DNA from: Arthrobacter sp. TMP15
Lineage (GTDB): Bacteria; Actinomycetota; Actinomycetes; Actinomycetales; Micrococcaceae
NCBI RefSeq assembly: GCF_039529835.1
Contig: NZ_CP154262.1
Location: 2,294,001 to 2,358,000, forward strand
Length of the DNA: 64,000 bases
Reading direction: 5' to 3'
Part shown: in pieces, positions 35,006-43,983 of the stretch
Position numbering within the stretch: position 1 is the first letter of the stretch
Layout of the letters: each line of letters starts with the position of its first letter
Translations under genes and position numbers: made by a program
Notes under the pieces: generated by a model
The model's input: the letters and a program-made list of their open reading frames with translations, nothing else
Told to the model about the DNA's origin: nothing
Database searches by the model: none

Positions 35006-36019
35006 CTAAAGCCGCGCATTACGAGGTTGGGGCTGGCAGACGGGGCAACTGTAGGAAGACCGGTTCATGAATGAGTCACGGCGAATCCGTGTAGATAAGC
35101 CCAGCGAATCACAACGGTAACAAATCTCCCCCTGGCGCCCATAGGCGTTCAGTGACCGGGAAAAGTAGCCGGAGGCGCCATTGACGTTGACATACAACGC
35201 ATCGAAACTGGTGCCTCCGGCGGCTAACGCCCGGTCCATGACGTCGCGAGCGGCATGGATGATCCGTGCCGTCTCGGGACGGCGCAGCGTATCCGTGGGC
35301 CGGGCAAAGTGCATTTTGGCAGCCCACAGAGCCTCGTCAGCATAAATATTGCCGATGCCGGAGACCAGAGATTGATCCAATAGTGCACGCTTCAGGCCTG
35401 TTTTCCGTGCCCGGAGTTTCTGATGCAAGGACTCTAGGTCAAAGTAGGGATCCAACGGGTCTCTGCCAATGTGCGCGGCTGCGTCAGGGATCATTGCCTC
35501 TACACCGGCTACTGTGCCGCCTGCTAAAGTGCTGCCTGCTCCGTTGCTGCCTGAGCCCTTGCCGTCTGAGCCCAGCCCACATCCCCCGGGCAACCCATCG
35601 GCTGTAGGCACCAGTGAGGTGAGAAATAAACCACCGAATATCCGCTGATCAACAAATCTCAACTCCTCCGGAGCATCATCACGGGCGGAGAAAGAAAGGC
35701 GTACTTTTAGATGCTTCTCGTATGGTTGTTCCGGTGATTCAACCAGCAGCTGACCACTCATACCAAGGTGCGCTACCAACGCCGTATGCGGGGGTGTGGA
35801 TGAGGAGGCATCATCGGTGAGCGGCATCCAAAGGAACTTTCCGCGCCGCACCACATCCAGCACAGTAGTCCCTAGCAGGTTGCCACGGAAATCTTCCACG
35901 CCCAGGGAATGGCGGCGGATTGAGCGGGGATCCACCACGGAAACACCGTTGATACTCCGCCCAGCGATCCACCGTTCAAGGCCTCTACGTACCACCTCTA
36001 CTTCGGGCAGCTCAGGCAT
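35006..36019 (-). CDS. mutM: Formamidopyrimidine-DNA glycosylase
   Basis: MutM removes 8-oxoguanine and formamidopyrimidines from DNA and nicks the strand. The N-terminal catalytic proline and glutamate are in [15 protein letters not shown]. The C-terminal zinc finger is complete (CYRCDSLGL, then SSYSCPVCQ). The 337-residue length exceeds the usual 270-300. The cause is a Gly/Ser-rich insert at about residues 136-175 ([18 protein letters not shown]), which looks like an expanded loop. Its ATG overlaps the rnc stop by one base. Confidence 0.95.
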   Translation of the reverse strand: MPELPEVEVVRRGLERWIAGRSINGVSVVDPRSIRRHSLGVEDFRGNLLGTTVLDVVRRGKFLWMPLTDDASSSTPPHTALVAHLGMSGQLLVESPEQPYEKHLKVRLSFSARDDAPEELRFVDQRIFGGLFLTSLVPTADGLPGGCGLGSDGKGSGSNGAGSTLAGGTVAGVEAMIPDAAAHIGRDPLDPYFDLESLHQKLRARKTGLKRALLDQSLVSGIGNIYADEALWAAKMHFARPTDTLRRPETARIIHAARDVMDRALAAGGTSFDALYVNVNGASGYFSRSLNAYGRQGEICYRCDSLGLSTRIRRDSFMNRSSYSCPVCQPQPRNARL

Positions 36020-36807
36020 TATTCACCAGAAGCAGCGGGTGCCCCTTCCCCCGCAAAGGAGGTTCCGCCGTCGTGCTTCCCAGAAGGATCTTCACCAAAG
36101 CGGCTCTGCAGCTCAATCCAGGCGGCGGCGGCAGCTGAACGCTCGGCTTCCTTTTTGGAGGGGCCAGTGCCGGTGCCGAAATGCTCGCCACCCACAATCA
36201 GCCGCGCGGTAAAGGAACGGTCGTGATCGGGGCCAACGCCCGTGATGTCGTAGGAAATAGCGCCCAACTGGCGGGCTGCAGAAATTTCCTGAATATTAGT
36301 TTTCCAGTCCGTGCCAGCACCCAGCACAGCGGAATCGGCCAGCAAAGGACCCACGAGGCGCATAACCAGTGCGCGGGCCGTCTCAATGCCGTGGGTAATG
36401 TAGGTGGCCCCGATCAGCGCTTCCATCGTGTCAGCCAGGATAGAAGACTTATTCCGGCCCTTGGTGAGACGCTCACCCTGACCCAGGTAGATGAATTCTC
36501 CCAAGCCCAAGGAGCGGCCAATGCTGGCCAACGCGCGGGTAGAGACAACTGCCGAGCGACGCTTGGCCAAGTCCCCTTCAGGCAAGAGGGGATGATCTCG
36601 GTACAGCGCATCAGTTACGGAGAAACCCAGAATGGAATCGCCGAGGAATTCTAAGCGCTCATTGGTGGGGATGCCACCGTTTTCATACGCGTAAGAACGG
36701 TGCGTCAGGGCAAGACGAAGCGTCCCGGCATCAATAGTGACACCGAGACGCTTCAAAAGCAGTTTGTGACCGTCCGTGAGTTCCGTTGATGGAATTTCTG
36801 CGGACAT
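36019..36807 (-). CDS. rnc: Ribonuclease III
   Basis: RNase III cuts double-stranded RNA in rRNA processing and mRNA decay. The 262-residue protein has the catalytic signature [13 protein letters not shown] near residue 50 and further acidic residues in DTMEALIGA. The C-terminal double-stranded RNA-binding domain spans about residues 170-240 ([18 protein letters not shown]). A short Gly/Ala tail ends it. The start has a good AGGAG. It is coupled to mutM and lies downstream of rpmF, the usual actinobacterial order. Confidence 0.96.
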   Translation of the reverse strand: MSAEIPSTELTDGHKLLLKRLGVTIDAGTLRLALTHRSYAYENGGIPTNERLEFLGDSILGFSVTDALYRDHPLLPEGDLAKRRSAVVSTRALASIGRSLGLGEFIYLGQGERLTKGRNKSSILADTMEALIGATYITHGIETARALVMRLVGPLLADSAVLGAGTDWKTNIQEISAARQLGAISYDITGVGPDHDRSFTARLIVGGEHFGTGTGPSKKEAERSAAAAAWIELQSRFGEDPSGKHDGGTSFAGEGAPAASGE

Positions 36808-36864
36808 GGCACTCCTGCAATAAATATTAATTAATCGAACGGACCTGTTGGCCGCACGGACGTT

Positions 36865-37068
36865 TTAGACGTCAGCAACCTTACGGCCCTTGTATTCCAA
36901 GAACAGTGCGGTTCCGGCTGAGTCGGTGACGACCTTGGCCTGGTGCGGGAGGCTGTAAACAACCTGTCCGTTTTCGATGGTTTTTACCAGAGCAGGCGCG
37001 GTGGCCTTCCACTGGGACCGGCGTGCGCGCGTATTGGCACGGGACATCTTCCGCTTCGGAACAGCCAC
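36865..37068 (-). CDS. rpmF: 50S ribosomal protein L32
   Basis: L32 is a small large-subunit protein of 67 residues. The GTG at 37068 gives the standard N-terminus [20 protein letters not shown]. An ATG at 37110 would add 14 residues and is unlikely. The zinc-binding cysteines found in some L32 proteins are absent, so this is the cysteine-free form. It lies between the DUF177 gene and rnc, a conserved arrangement. Confidence 0.95.
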   Translation of the reverse strand: MAVPKRKMSRANTRARRSQWKATAPALVKTIENGQVVYSLPHQAKVVTDSAGTALFLEYKGRKVADV

Positions 37069-37127
37069 GGCAAACTCTTTTCTCTCGATAACTCGCAGGC
37101 ATGTGCCCACAAGTAAAAACTTATTTG

Positions 37128-37730
37128 CTAGTTATCTTCGCCGGTTAAGCCCTGTAGGGCATCCCACCGAGGATCCAGGATCTCGTGGTGGTGCCCCGGC
37201 TCATCCGCAAGGTGTATTCCGCATTCGGAACACAGACCCTCGCAGTCTTCCCGGCACACCGGCTGGAACGGCAGGGCGGTTACCACTGCGTCCCGCAACA
37301 CCGGTTCAAGATCGATAGAATCGTGCTCGACCCAACGTTGCTGATCTTCTTCTTGTTCAAGGAATTCCGCGGACGGCTCCTCGTAGAAGAAAAGTTCTTG
37401 CACATCGACTTCAAGGTCATCCTCGAACGTCTCCAAGCAGCGGGAGCATTCACCTGTCACATAGACAAGCACGTTTCCCGACACCAGAATTCCTTCATGG
37501 ACGGCCTCAAAACGGAGTTCCAGATCCAAAATGGACCCAGGCGTCGCGCCAATGAGCGGAGTGCCAAAATCTTCCGGCACAGGTACACGTTCCTCGAACT
37601 TCCACATGCTGCCCGGGCTTCGCCCAAGCTCCCTAACACTGACGGTAAGGGGCGTGCCATGGTTGGACTTTTTGCCCAACGTGGTTTCGCTAATGAGAAC
37701 TCCTGTAAAAACGTATGACCGACGCACCAT
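37128..37730 (-). CDS. YceD/DUF177 family protein
   Basis: DUF177 proteins are encoded next to rpmF in most bacteria and are linked to 23S rRNA maturation; the exact role is unclear. The family region begins near [15 protein letters not shown]. It continues through [20 protein letters not shown] and ends with a cysteine cluster ([13 protein letters not shown]), probably a zinc site. The start is uncertain. An ATG at 37730 has no ribosome site. AGGAG inside the frame is 5 bp before an in-frame ATT at 37694, which would be a rare start. Confidence 0.85.
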   Translation of the reverse strand: MVRRSYVFTGVLISETTLGKKSNHGTPLTVSVRELGRSPGSMWKFEERVPVPEDFGTPLIGATPGSILDLELRFEAVHEGILVSGNVLVYVTGECSRCLETFEDDLEVDVQELFFYEEPSAEFLEQEEDQQRWVEHDSIDLEPVLRDAVVTALPFQPVCREDCEGLCSECGIHLADEPGHHHEILDPRWDALQGLTGEDN

Positions 37731-37979
37731 CTTAGCCCGAAAGCTGCCGGGCATCAAAATGATCGGCACCAGAGGCCAATTGGCCTTACCTAGTCTACGA
37801 CAGATAGGGCTTGCATAGCGAACCCATTCAGCCGCGGCGTCCGTGATGTAACTCTCAACGAGCGTTACAGCGCCCTGCTGAGTCCGTGTGAATTCAAATT
37901 CTGCGCACCGCGAGCGGCCAACGGCGCGCAGCAAGCACTGTGGCGCCACATTCGCCGCTTACCGTGCGCACAAGTAGAG

Positions 37980-38495
37980 CTAGTCTTGCGTTCGGAGCGT
38001 TGTCACAGGTCGGGTGTCCGGGCCCGCGGCGCCTTGAATTCGACGCAGCACGGCACGCGGGACGTACTCGGAGACGTCACCGCCCAAAGTGTGGACTTCC
38101 TTGATCAAGGTGGAGGACAAATGCAGGTAGCGGCTATCCCCTGGCAGAAAAACAGTTTCCACGCCTGAGAGCTGGCGGTTCATCGTTGCCATGGGCAACT
38201 CGTAGTCAAAGTCTGAGGAGGAGCGCAGGCCTTTTACAATGGCCGAGACCCCGCGCGCATGACAGTAGTCGGAAAGCAGGCCCTCCCCCATCGGCTCCAC
38301 AAGGATCCCTGAGATCGCTGAGAACGTATTCTTGGCCATGTCCAGACGTTCATTGAGCGTGAACCGGTAGGTTTTGTTGTAATTGGTGGAGATGGCAACA
38401 ATGACTTCGTCAAAAAGTCCGGCCGCACGGGCAATCACCTCGATGTGGCCCTTGTGGATGGGGTCAAAGGATCCGGGGCATACGGCACGTCGCAT
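37980..38495 (-). CDS. coaD: Phosphopantetheine adenylyltransferase
   Basis: CoaD makes dephospho-CoA from 4'-phosphopantetheine and ATP. The 171-residue protein begins MRRAVCPGSFDPIHKGHIEV, the nucleotidyltransferase HxGH motif. The second ATP motif is in STLIKEVHTLGGDVSEYVP. The ATG at 38495 is the family start. An upstream frame extension to 38621 is not supported. In most actinobacteria coaD directly follows rsmD; here a block of plus-strand genes lies between them. Confidence 0.95.
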   Translation of the reverse strand: MRRAVCPGSFDPIHKGHIEVIARAAGLFDEVIVAISTNYNKTYRFTLNERLDMAKNTFSAISGILVEPMGEGLLSDYCHARGVSAIVKGLRSSSDFDYELPMATMNRQLSGVETVFLPGDSRYLHLSSTLIKEVHTLGGDVSEYVPRAVLRRIQGAAGPDTRPVTTLRTQD

Positions 38496-38669
38496 ATAGA
38501 AGAATCTAGCTGAGATTGCGCACAAATTCTCTTTGTTCTCCTCTGTGTCCGCCAGCTGTGGGCATGTACCGACCGGTAACGCCGGACTCGCGCGGAACGC
38601 CCCGGCCGGTAGCCTAGTCAAAGAGACAATACTTGGGGATCACCTCCCATCCGCAACGAAGGAGCACTT

Positions 38670-39866
38670 ATGATCTCGCCCTGGCAGCGCACAGCCCAAG
38701 GTGCCAACTTAATGGGCCCGGACGGCTCCTTAGGCGTCACAATTTTTGAGGAAATCACCACTTTGGCGGCCCAACACCAGGCCATCAACTTAGGTCAGGG
38801 ATTTCCTGATGAGGACGGCCCGGCAGAACTGCGCCGGATTGCCCAAGAAGCCATCGCCTCCGGTCACAACCAGTACGCTCCCGGGAAAGGCATTCTGGAT
38901 CTGCGTCGCGCCGTCGCGGAGCACCAAGAGCGTTTTTACGGCATCACGCTGGATCCTGAGCAGGAAATCATTATTTCCACTGGCGCCACGGAAGCCATCG
39001 CCTCCGCAGTTCTGGCGTTGACCGGTCCAGGTGACGAGGTCCTCACCTTTGAGCCTTTCTATGATTCCTATGGCGCCATGATTGGGCTCAGCGGAGCCAC
39101 TCACACCACTGCTGCCCTCCTTGCACCGAATTTCATGCCTGATCTGGCCGTCTTGGAAAACAGTTTCAGTCCCCGCACCAAAATGGTCATCCTGAACAAT
39201 CCGCATAATCCCACCGGGGCCATGTTTCCGGAGGAAGTTCTCAGTGAAGTGGTGCGTTTAGCTGTTAAGTACGACGCCGTGATCCTCACCGATGAGGTCT
39301 ATGAGCACCTGACCTTTGGTCCCCGGCACATACCCGTGGCCACGTTGCCGGGTGCGGCCCAACGAACGCTCACCATTTCCTCCGCCGGCAAGACTTTTTC
39401 CTTCACCGGCTGGAAGATTGGTTGGCTCTCCGGGCCAGCCGAGTTGGTTGCCGCCGCCCGCACCGTTAAGCAGTTCCTGACTTACTCTTCCGGCACGCCT
39501 TTCCAAAGTGCCATTGCTGCTGGTCTGCGCATGGATAAAAGCTATTTCACCGACGCGGCCGCCACGTTGGCCCGCAAACGCGACGTTCTCGGTGCGGGAC
39601 TGCGCGCGGCCGGGTTCGATGTGTACCTGCCACAAGGGACCTACTTCATCAATGCGGATACCCAAAGAATGGGTGTCAACGACGCCACCGAGCTGGCCCG
39701 ACGACTGCCCGAACTCATCGGCGTGGCAGCGATCCCGGTTCCGGTGTTTTGCCACCCCGAGGGCGCCCAGCGCACGCGCTCACTGTTGCGCTTCGCCTTT
39801 TGCAAGAAAGAATCACTATTGGAAGAAGCTGCCGAACGCCTCAGTACCTTGCAGGCAAAAATCTGA
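38670..39866 (+). CDS. Class I/II PLP-dependent aminotransferase
   Basis: This 398-residue aminotransferase has the PLP-binding lysine in SSAGKTFSFTGWKIGW and the aspartate/tyrosine pair in ILTDEVYEHL. Substrate-arginine motifs lie near RSLLRFAFCK. It resembles the branch that includes methionine/glutamine aminotransferase YbdL and N-succinyldiaminopimelate aminotransferases, so the keto-acid partner is open. The start has AAGGAG. The next gene starts on the last base of its stop (TGATG). Confidence 0.88.
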   Translation: MISPWQRTAQGANLMGPDGSLGVTIFEEITTLAAQHQAINLGQGFPDEDGPAELRRIAQEAIASGHNQYAPGKGILDLRRAVAEHQERFYGITLDPEQEIIISTGATEAIASAVLALTGPGDEVLTFEPFYDSYGAMIGLSGATHTTAALLAPNFMPDLAVLENSFSPRTKMVILNNPHNPTGAMFPEEVLSEVVRLAVKYDAVILTDEVYEHLTFGPRHIPVATLPGAAQRTLTISSAGKTFSFTGWKIGWLSGPAELVAAARTVKQFLTYSSGTPFQSAIAAGLRMDKSYFTDAAATLARKRDVLGAGLRAAGFDVYLPQGTYFINADTQRMGVNDATELARRLPELIGVAAIPVPVFCHPEGAQRTRSLLRFAFCKKESLLEEAAERLSTLQAKI

Positions 39867-40639
39867 TGAAAACCAGTAGCCGCTTTCTGCGGACCAGTGG
39901 CGTGCACGCCACGATTGAGCCCGATCCTTGGCACGCCAACGCCCTGGTGTTGAGCATCGATGGTGCGGAGCAGTCACATGTAAACATGGCCGCTCCGCAG
40001 GAGGTTTTCTATGAATACCTGCGCCGGATCGCCAATGCTATTGACCTGTTCAAGCCAGCCGGCGAATCGATCACGGCACTGCACTTGGGTGCTGGGGCCT
40101 TGACTTTGGCGCGATATATCCAGGCCACCCGGCCGGGGTCCACTCAGCATGCTGTGGAGTTGGAACGCGAATTGCTTGACTTCGTTTTAGAGCAGTTGCC
40201 TCTGCCTGCAGGAACCGACCTGACAACTCATATTGGTGACGCCCGTGAAGAGTTGGCGCAGCTGCCACCGGAGCTGAAGTTCGACGTCGTCATTTTGGAC
40301 ATTTTTAGCGGCCCCGAAGCACCAGCGCATCTGGCCTGCGCAGACTTCTATCGCGAAGCTGCAACCAGGCTGACTCCGGATGGAATACTGGCTGTCAATG
40401 TTGGCGACGAACCCGGATTCACGTTGGTGACCAGCCAAACGAAGGCGTTGCAGGCCACCATGAACAATGTGGCTGCTTATGGGACAAGCATGCTTTTTAG
40501 TCGGCGTTATCCCGGAAATATCATCCTGCTGGGCACAAATGGAGCGTGGCCAACCGGTTGGGCGGAGTCACTCGTAGCGGCCGGCCCACACCCAGCCACA
40601 TTGCTCAGCGGTGTGGAACTGGACGAGCTAACAGGCTAG
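39866..40639 (+). CDS. Spermidine-synthase-like SAM-dependent methyltransferase fold protein
   Basis: This 257-residue protein has a Rossmann-type cofactor fold like polyamine aminopropyltransferases. The cofactor glycine motif is in ALHLGAGALTLARYI and the acidic residue in HAVELERELLDFV. The active-site-like DVVILDIFSG comes later. The short N-terminal beta region is degenerate compared with SpeE, so it may be a methyltransferase rather than a spermidine synthase. Only the fold is confident. It is coupled to the aminotransferase. Confidence 0.75.
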   Translation: MKTSSRFLRTSGVHATIEPDPWHANALVLSIDGAEQSHVNMAAPQEVFYEYLRRIANAIDLFKPAGESITALHLGAGALTLARYIQATRPGSTQHAVELERELLDFVLEQLPLPAGTDLTTHIGDAREELAQLPPELKFDVVILDIFSGPEAPAHLACADFYREAATRLTPDGILAVNVGDEPGFTLVTSQTKALQATMNNVAAYGTSMLFSRRYPGNIILLGTNGAWPTGWAESLVAAGPHPATLLSGVELDELTG

Positions 40640-40656
40640 TCTCACCCTCCTGTGCT

Positions 40657-40680
40657 GTTGAGGTTGGAGATGATGACACC
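40657..40680 (-). repeat. Copy of the dispersed repeat (GAGGTTGGAGATGATGACACC)
   Basis: On the minus strand it reads GGTGTCATCATCTCCAACCT then CAAC. It lies 18 bp after a stop codon, as single copies do elsewhere in the window. Confidence 0.6.
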
Positions 40681-40772
40681 AGCTGTGTTCTAAGCTGTTT
40701 GGACCATCTTGGTAGAGTGGGCAACGGTTCCGGTCAGCACCCGGAGGATTTGCCGCATATTACTGGAGATCA

Positions 40773-40964
40773 ATGTCCCGTTCAGCAACGCGCTCCCCAA
40801 CGGGCAGGCGCAGCGTTACCCAGCAGTCTTTCCGACATATGAACCACGTTGTTGATAATTCCGAACGCAACAAGCGGCGAGCTTTTGCTGCCATCTCAAC
40901 CGCAGTGGTGATGGTTGCCGCAGCGGCCCTCACTTTGGCGTTGGCTCCGCTGTTCACCGGTTGA
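40773..40964 (+). CDS. Small predicted membrane protein
   Basis: This 63-residue open frame starts at an ATG with GGAG 7 bp upstream and ends before the repeat pair. The first 37 residues are basic and polar (RSPTGRRSVTQQSF, then SERNKRRAF). A single hydrophobic helix follows at about 40-60 (STAVVMVAAAALTLALAPLF). I do not recognise a family. A real gene is plausible because of the ribosome site and the clean topology, but it is too short to be sure. Confidence 0.45.
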   Translation: MSRSATRSPTGRRSVTQQSFRHMNHVVDNSERNKRRAFAAISTAVVMVAAAALTLALAPLFTG

Positions 40965-41066
40965 ATCAGCAGCCTGGGCCGTCCTCACCCGGCGAATGCT
41001 TGATTTTGTTCGACTGTTGCCCGTTCACGTTGGCGAGCTAACGAGCCAATGCGCACCCGTCTGTGC

Positions 41067-41130
41067 TGTTGAGGTTGGAGATGATGACACCCATCGTTCC
41101 TCCGGGATGTCATCATCTCCAACCTCAACA
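41067..41130. repeat. Inverted pair of the dispersed repeat
   Basis: TGTTGAGGTTGGAGATGATGACA (41067-41089) is the exact reverse complement of 41108-41130, with an 18-bp spacer. As RNA this is a 23-bp stem between the plus-strand block and the rsmD stop, so it can also act as a terminator. Confidence 0.85.
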
Positions 41131-41145
41131 AAGCGGCGGGGAGGG

Positions 41146-41727
41146 TCACCGGAGTTGCGCAGGCTCAGCAAACCATAGCCGGGTTTCCCCGTACTTCTTC
41201 TCCGCAAATCGCTCCATCAGCGGCGGCCATGAAGGTTCGGGTGTCCGGGCGGAACGCTCAACAACCACCACGGCGAATGCACTCAGGCGTGGCCCCAGCA
41301 GCCCTAAGACCAGCTGGAGTTCAGTTTCGGTCAACGGATACGGCGGATCCATGAACACCAAATCCCACTGATCCACGCCGGCCAAGGCTGCGCGCTCCAG
41401 AAATGATTCCACTTTGGCCCGTTTCACTGTGACAACTTTGGCGCCAACTACTTTGTTGACCAGTTCGGCATTGCGTTGGCACACGGCAGCGGCTTTGTCG
41501 TTGAACTCAACAAGCTCAACCGAGCTTGCACCGCGGCTGGCACTTTCAACTCCTAGAGAGCCAGCGCCCGCGTACAGGTCAAGCACCCTAGTGCCTGAGA
41601 GCATATTCATCGATTCAAGTCTTGAGAACAGTGCTTCCTTGACCCGGTCCGTCGTGGGACGGGTGCCTTCTCCTGGCACCGAAACCAGCGGAGATCCGCC
41701 AGCTGCTCCGGCAACGATCCGGCTCAT
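41146..41727 (-). CDS. rsmD: 16S rRNA (guanine966-N2)-methyltransferase
   Basis: RsmD methylates G966 of 16S rRNA. The 193-residue protein has the N-terminal RIVAGAAGGSPL and DRVKEALFSRL. The cofactor motif is LDLYAGAGSLGVESASRGA and the catalytic motif is VFMDPPYPL. It lies just downstream of recG, in the usual recG-rsmD order. The ribosome site is weak. Confidence 0.94.
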   Translation of the reverse strand: MSRIVAGAAGGSPLVSVPGEGTRPTTDRVKEALFSRLESMNMLSGTRVLDLYAGAGSLGVESASRGASSVELVEFNDKAAAVCQRNAELVNKVVGAKVVTVKRAKVESFLERAALAGVDQWDLVFMDPPYPLTETELQLVLGLLGPRLSAFAVVVVERSARTPEPSWPPLMERFAEKKYGETRLWFAEPAQLR

Positions 41728-41745
41728 ACTTTGGCCACGCTGTGA

Positions 41746-43983
41746 CTAGCCACGTTCAAGGAATGCCTCATTTTTCTCGGTCAAATACATCTCAATTTCC
41801 AGCTTTAAAGCCGGGTGAAACGCCAGTTCGGGGTCCTTACTGATAATTTCAGTGGCATCCTGACGGGCACGCTCGATCAAATCCTCATCCCGCAGCACAC
41901 TGAGCATACGCAATCCAGAACCCCCACCTGATTGTCTGGCCCCCAAAATGTCACCTTCACGGCGCATTTCTAGATCTTGTTTTGCCAGCACAAAACCATC
42001 TGTGGTTGCTGCCACCGCGTCCAAACGTTTGCGGCTGGGATGATCCTTTTCCAGGCTGGTCACCAGCAGGCATGTACCCTTCAACCCGCCACGTCCCACG
42101 CGTCCGCGTAACTGATGCAGCTGCGAGATGCCAAACCTGTCAGCATCGAGAATTACCATCAGCGTGGCGTTGTGGACGTCCACGCCAACCTCGATCACGG
42201 TGGTGGCCACCAGCACGTCTATCTCGCCCCTGGCAAACGCAGCCATGGTTCCCTGTTTATCAGCGGAATCCAAACGCCCGTGCAGGACCTCAATGCGGGT
42301 TCCCGCCAGTACCGGTACCCGGCGTAAATACTGCACAACATCTAGCACCCCGGCCATGGGGCGTGTGTCACCCTCAGCGGGGGGCACATCGTCGTCGTCC
42401 GGAGCCTCCCCAATCTTGGGGCACACAACATAGACCTGGTGGCCGGCGTCGATCTCTTCCCGCGTTCGCGACCAAACCCGGGGTTCCCAGCCGGGATGCT
42501 CAGACAGCGGTGAGACATGCGTAAGAATGGGTGCCCGGCCGGCAGGAAGCTCGGTCAACTCGGAGACCTCAAGATCTCCAAACACCGTCATAGCAACAGT
42601 TCGGGGGATGGGGGTGGCCGTCATAACCAATACATGCGGAGGTTTCAGAGCTTTTGCACGGAGGGCGTCACGCTGCTCCACACCGAAGCGGTGCTGTTCA
42701 TCCACCACTATCAAGCCAAGGTCAGCAAACTGCACGATGTCTGAAAGCAGCGCATGCGTGCCAATCACAATGCCGGCCTCTCCCGAGGCTGCAGCCAAGA
42801 GAGCTTTCTTCTTAGCGGCAGCAGGCATGGATCCCGTCAACAATGTCACCTTTGTAGCGTGCTGCCCGCCAATAAGCGTCCCCGCCCCCAAAGCGCCCAG
42901 CAAAGCCGAGATGGAGTGCAGGTGTTGGGCGGCCAGAACCTCAGTTGGGGCCAAGAATGCGGCTTGACCTCCGGCGTCGATCACTTGGAGCATGGCGCGC
43001 AAAGCAATCACGGTTTTACCTGAACCAACCTCCCCCTGCAGCAGCCTATGCATGGGGTGGCCGGCGGCAATCTCAGTGGCAACCAAAGCACCAATTTCCC
43101 TCTGGCCCCCCGTGAGTGTGTAGGGTAACTGCGCGTCGAAGGCATCCAACAGGCCGCCGCTGACAGCAGCTCGTGAGGTGGCGTCCAAGCGAGTCGCCTC
43201 AGCTCGCTTTTGTGCCAAAGCGGTTTGCAACGCCAACGCTTCTTGAAAACGGAAGCGCTTACGGGCACGCGGCCAGGTATCCATGCTTGAGGGGATGTGA
43301 ATTTCATCGTAGGCCTCTGCCAGCGGCATGAGTTTTTCTCGTGCCGCGATGTGCTTGGGCACAGGGTCCGGGATCATGGCAAAGTCCAAGATGGGTAGGA
43401 GCACTTTAATGACGTGTTCTGTTTTCCAACTGGGGAATTTGGCGGTGGCTGGGTAGAGCGGCACGGGTTTGGAGGCGTGTATTTCCACTTCGTGTTCGGC
43501 CAGTTCATCATCGGCCAGCAAAACATACCCGGGATTGGTCAGCACCTTGTGTCCACCGTAGCTGCCCACTTTGCCTGAGAACATTGCCAGCACCCCTGGC
43601 TTCAATTCCTGTTTGGCCTTGAACCCGTTGAAGAAACTGATGACCAGGGAGGAGGGCCGGCCGGAGTTGTCGGTGATAACCACATCGCTAATGGTGCCCT
43701 TGCGGGTTTGCATGTAACGGGTCCGCAAATCCACCACCCGGGCAAGGATCGTGGCCTCTTCATCCACCTGCAGCTGGTCAAGATCTGTCAGATCTCCGCG
43801 GGCAATATAGCGTCGCGGAAACTGGTGGAGCATCTGCCCCACAGTGGTGATGTCCAGCCCCTTGGCTACCTGCTTAGCGGTGGTGGCACCCACCAGCCGA
43901 CCCAGCTCCAAGAGAAGATCTGAATACGGGTTGCCCGGTTTTGCTGCCCCTGATTCTGGAACGCCCGGATCAGTAGAACTCAT
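41746..43983 (-). CDS. recG: ATP-dependent DNA helicase RecG
   Basis: RecG remodels stalled replication forks and branch-migrates Holliday junctions. The 745-residue protein has an N-terminal wedge/OB region (LDQLQVDEEATILARVVDL). The helicase motifs are Walker A GEVGSGKTVIALRA, DEQHRFGVEQRDAL and MTATPIPRTVAM, with motif VI HQLRGRVGRGGLKGTCLL. The ATG at 43983 is preferred because GAGG sits 8 bp upstream. It overlaps the DAK2 gene by 14 bp. Confidence 0.95.
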   Translation of the reverse strand: MSSTDPGVPESGAAKPGNPYSDLLLELGRLVGATTAKQVAKGLDITTVGQMLHQFPRRYIARGDLTDLDQLQVDEEATILARVVDLRTRYMQTRKGTISDVVITDNSGRPSSLVISFFNGFKAKQELKPGVLAMFSGKVGSYGGHKVLTNPGYVLLADDELAEHEVEIHASKPVPLYPATAKFPSWKTEHVIKVLLPILDFAMIPDPVPKHIAAREKLMPLAEAYDEIHIPSSMDTWPRARKRFRFQEALALQTALAQKRAEATRLDATSRAAVSGGLLDAFDAQLPYTLTGGQREIGALVATEIAAGHPMHRLLQGEVGSGKTVIALRAMLQVIDAGGQAAFLAPTEVLAAQHLHSISALLGALGAGTLIGGQHATKVTLLTGSMPAAAKKKALLAAASGEAGIVIGTHALLSDIVQFADLGLIVVDEQHRFGVEQRDALRAKALKPPHVLVMTATPIPRTVAMTVFGDLEVSELTELPAGRAPILTHVSPLSEHPGWEPRVWSRTREEIDAGHQVYVVCPKIGEAPDDDDVPPAEGDTRPMAGVLDVVQYLRRVPVLAGTRIEVLHGRLDSADKQGTMAAFARGEIDVLVATTVIEVGVDVHNATLMVILDADRFGISQLHQLRGRVGRGGLKGTCLLVTSLEKDHPSRKRLDAVAATTDGFVLAKQDLEMRREGDILGARQSGGGSGLRMLSVLRDEDLIERARQDATEIISKDPELAFHPALKLEIEMYLTEKNEAFLERG

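Noticed and set aside
41063-41371. Open frame starting inside the dispersed repeat
   Set aside because: It runs antisense through rsmD; the start-like look of the repeat is coincidental in this copy, and other copies meet stops within a few codons.
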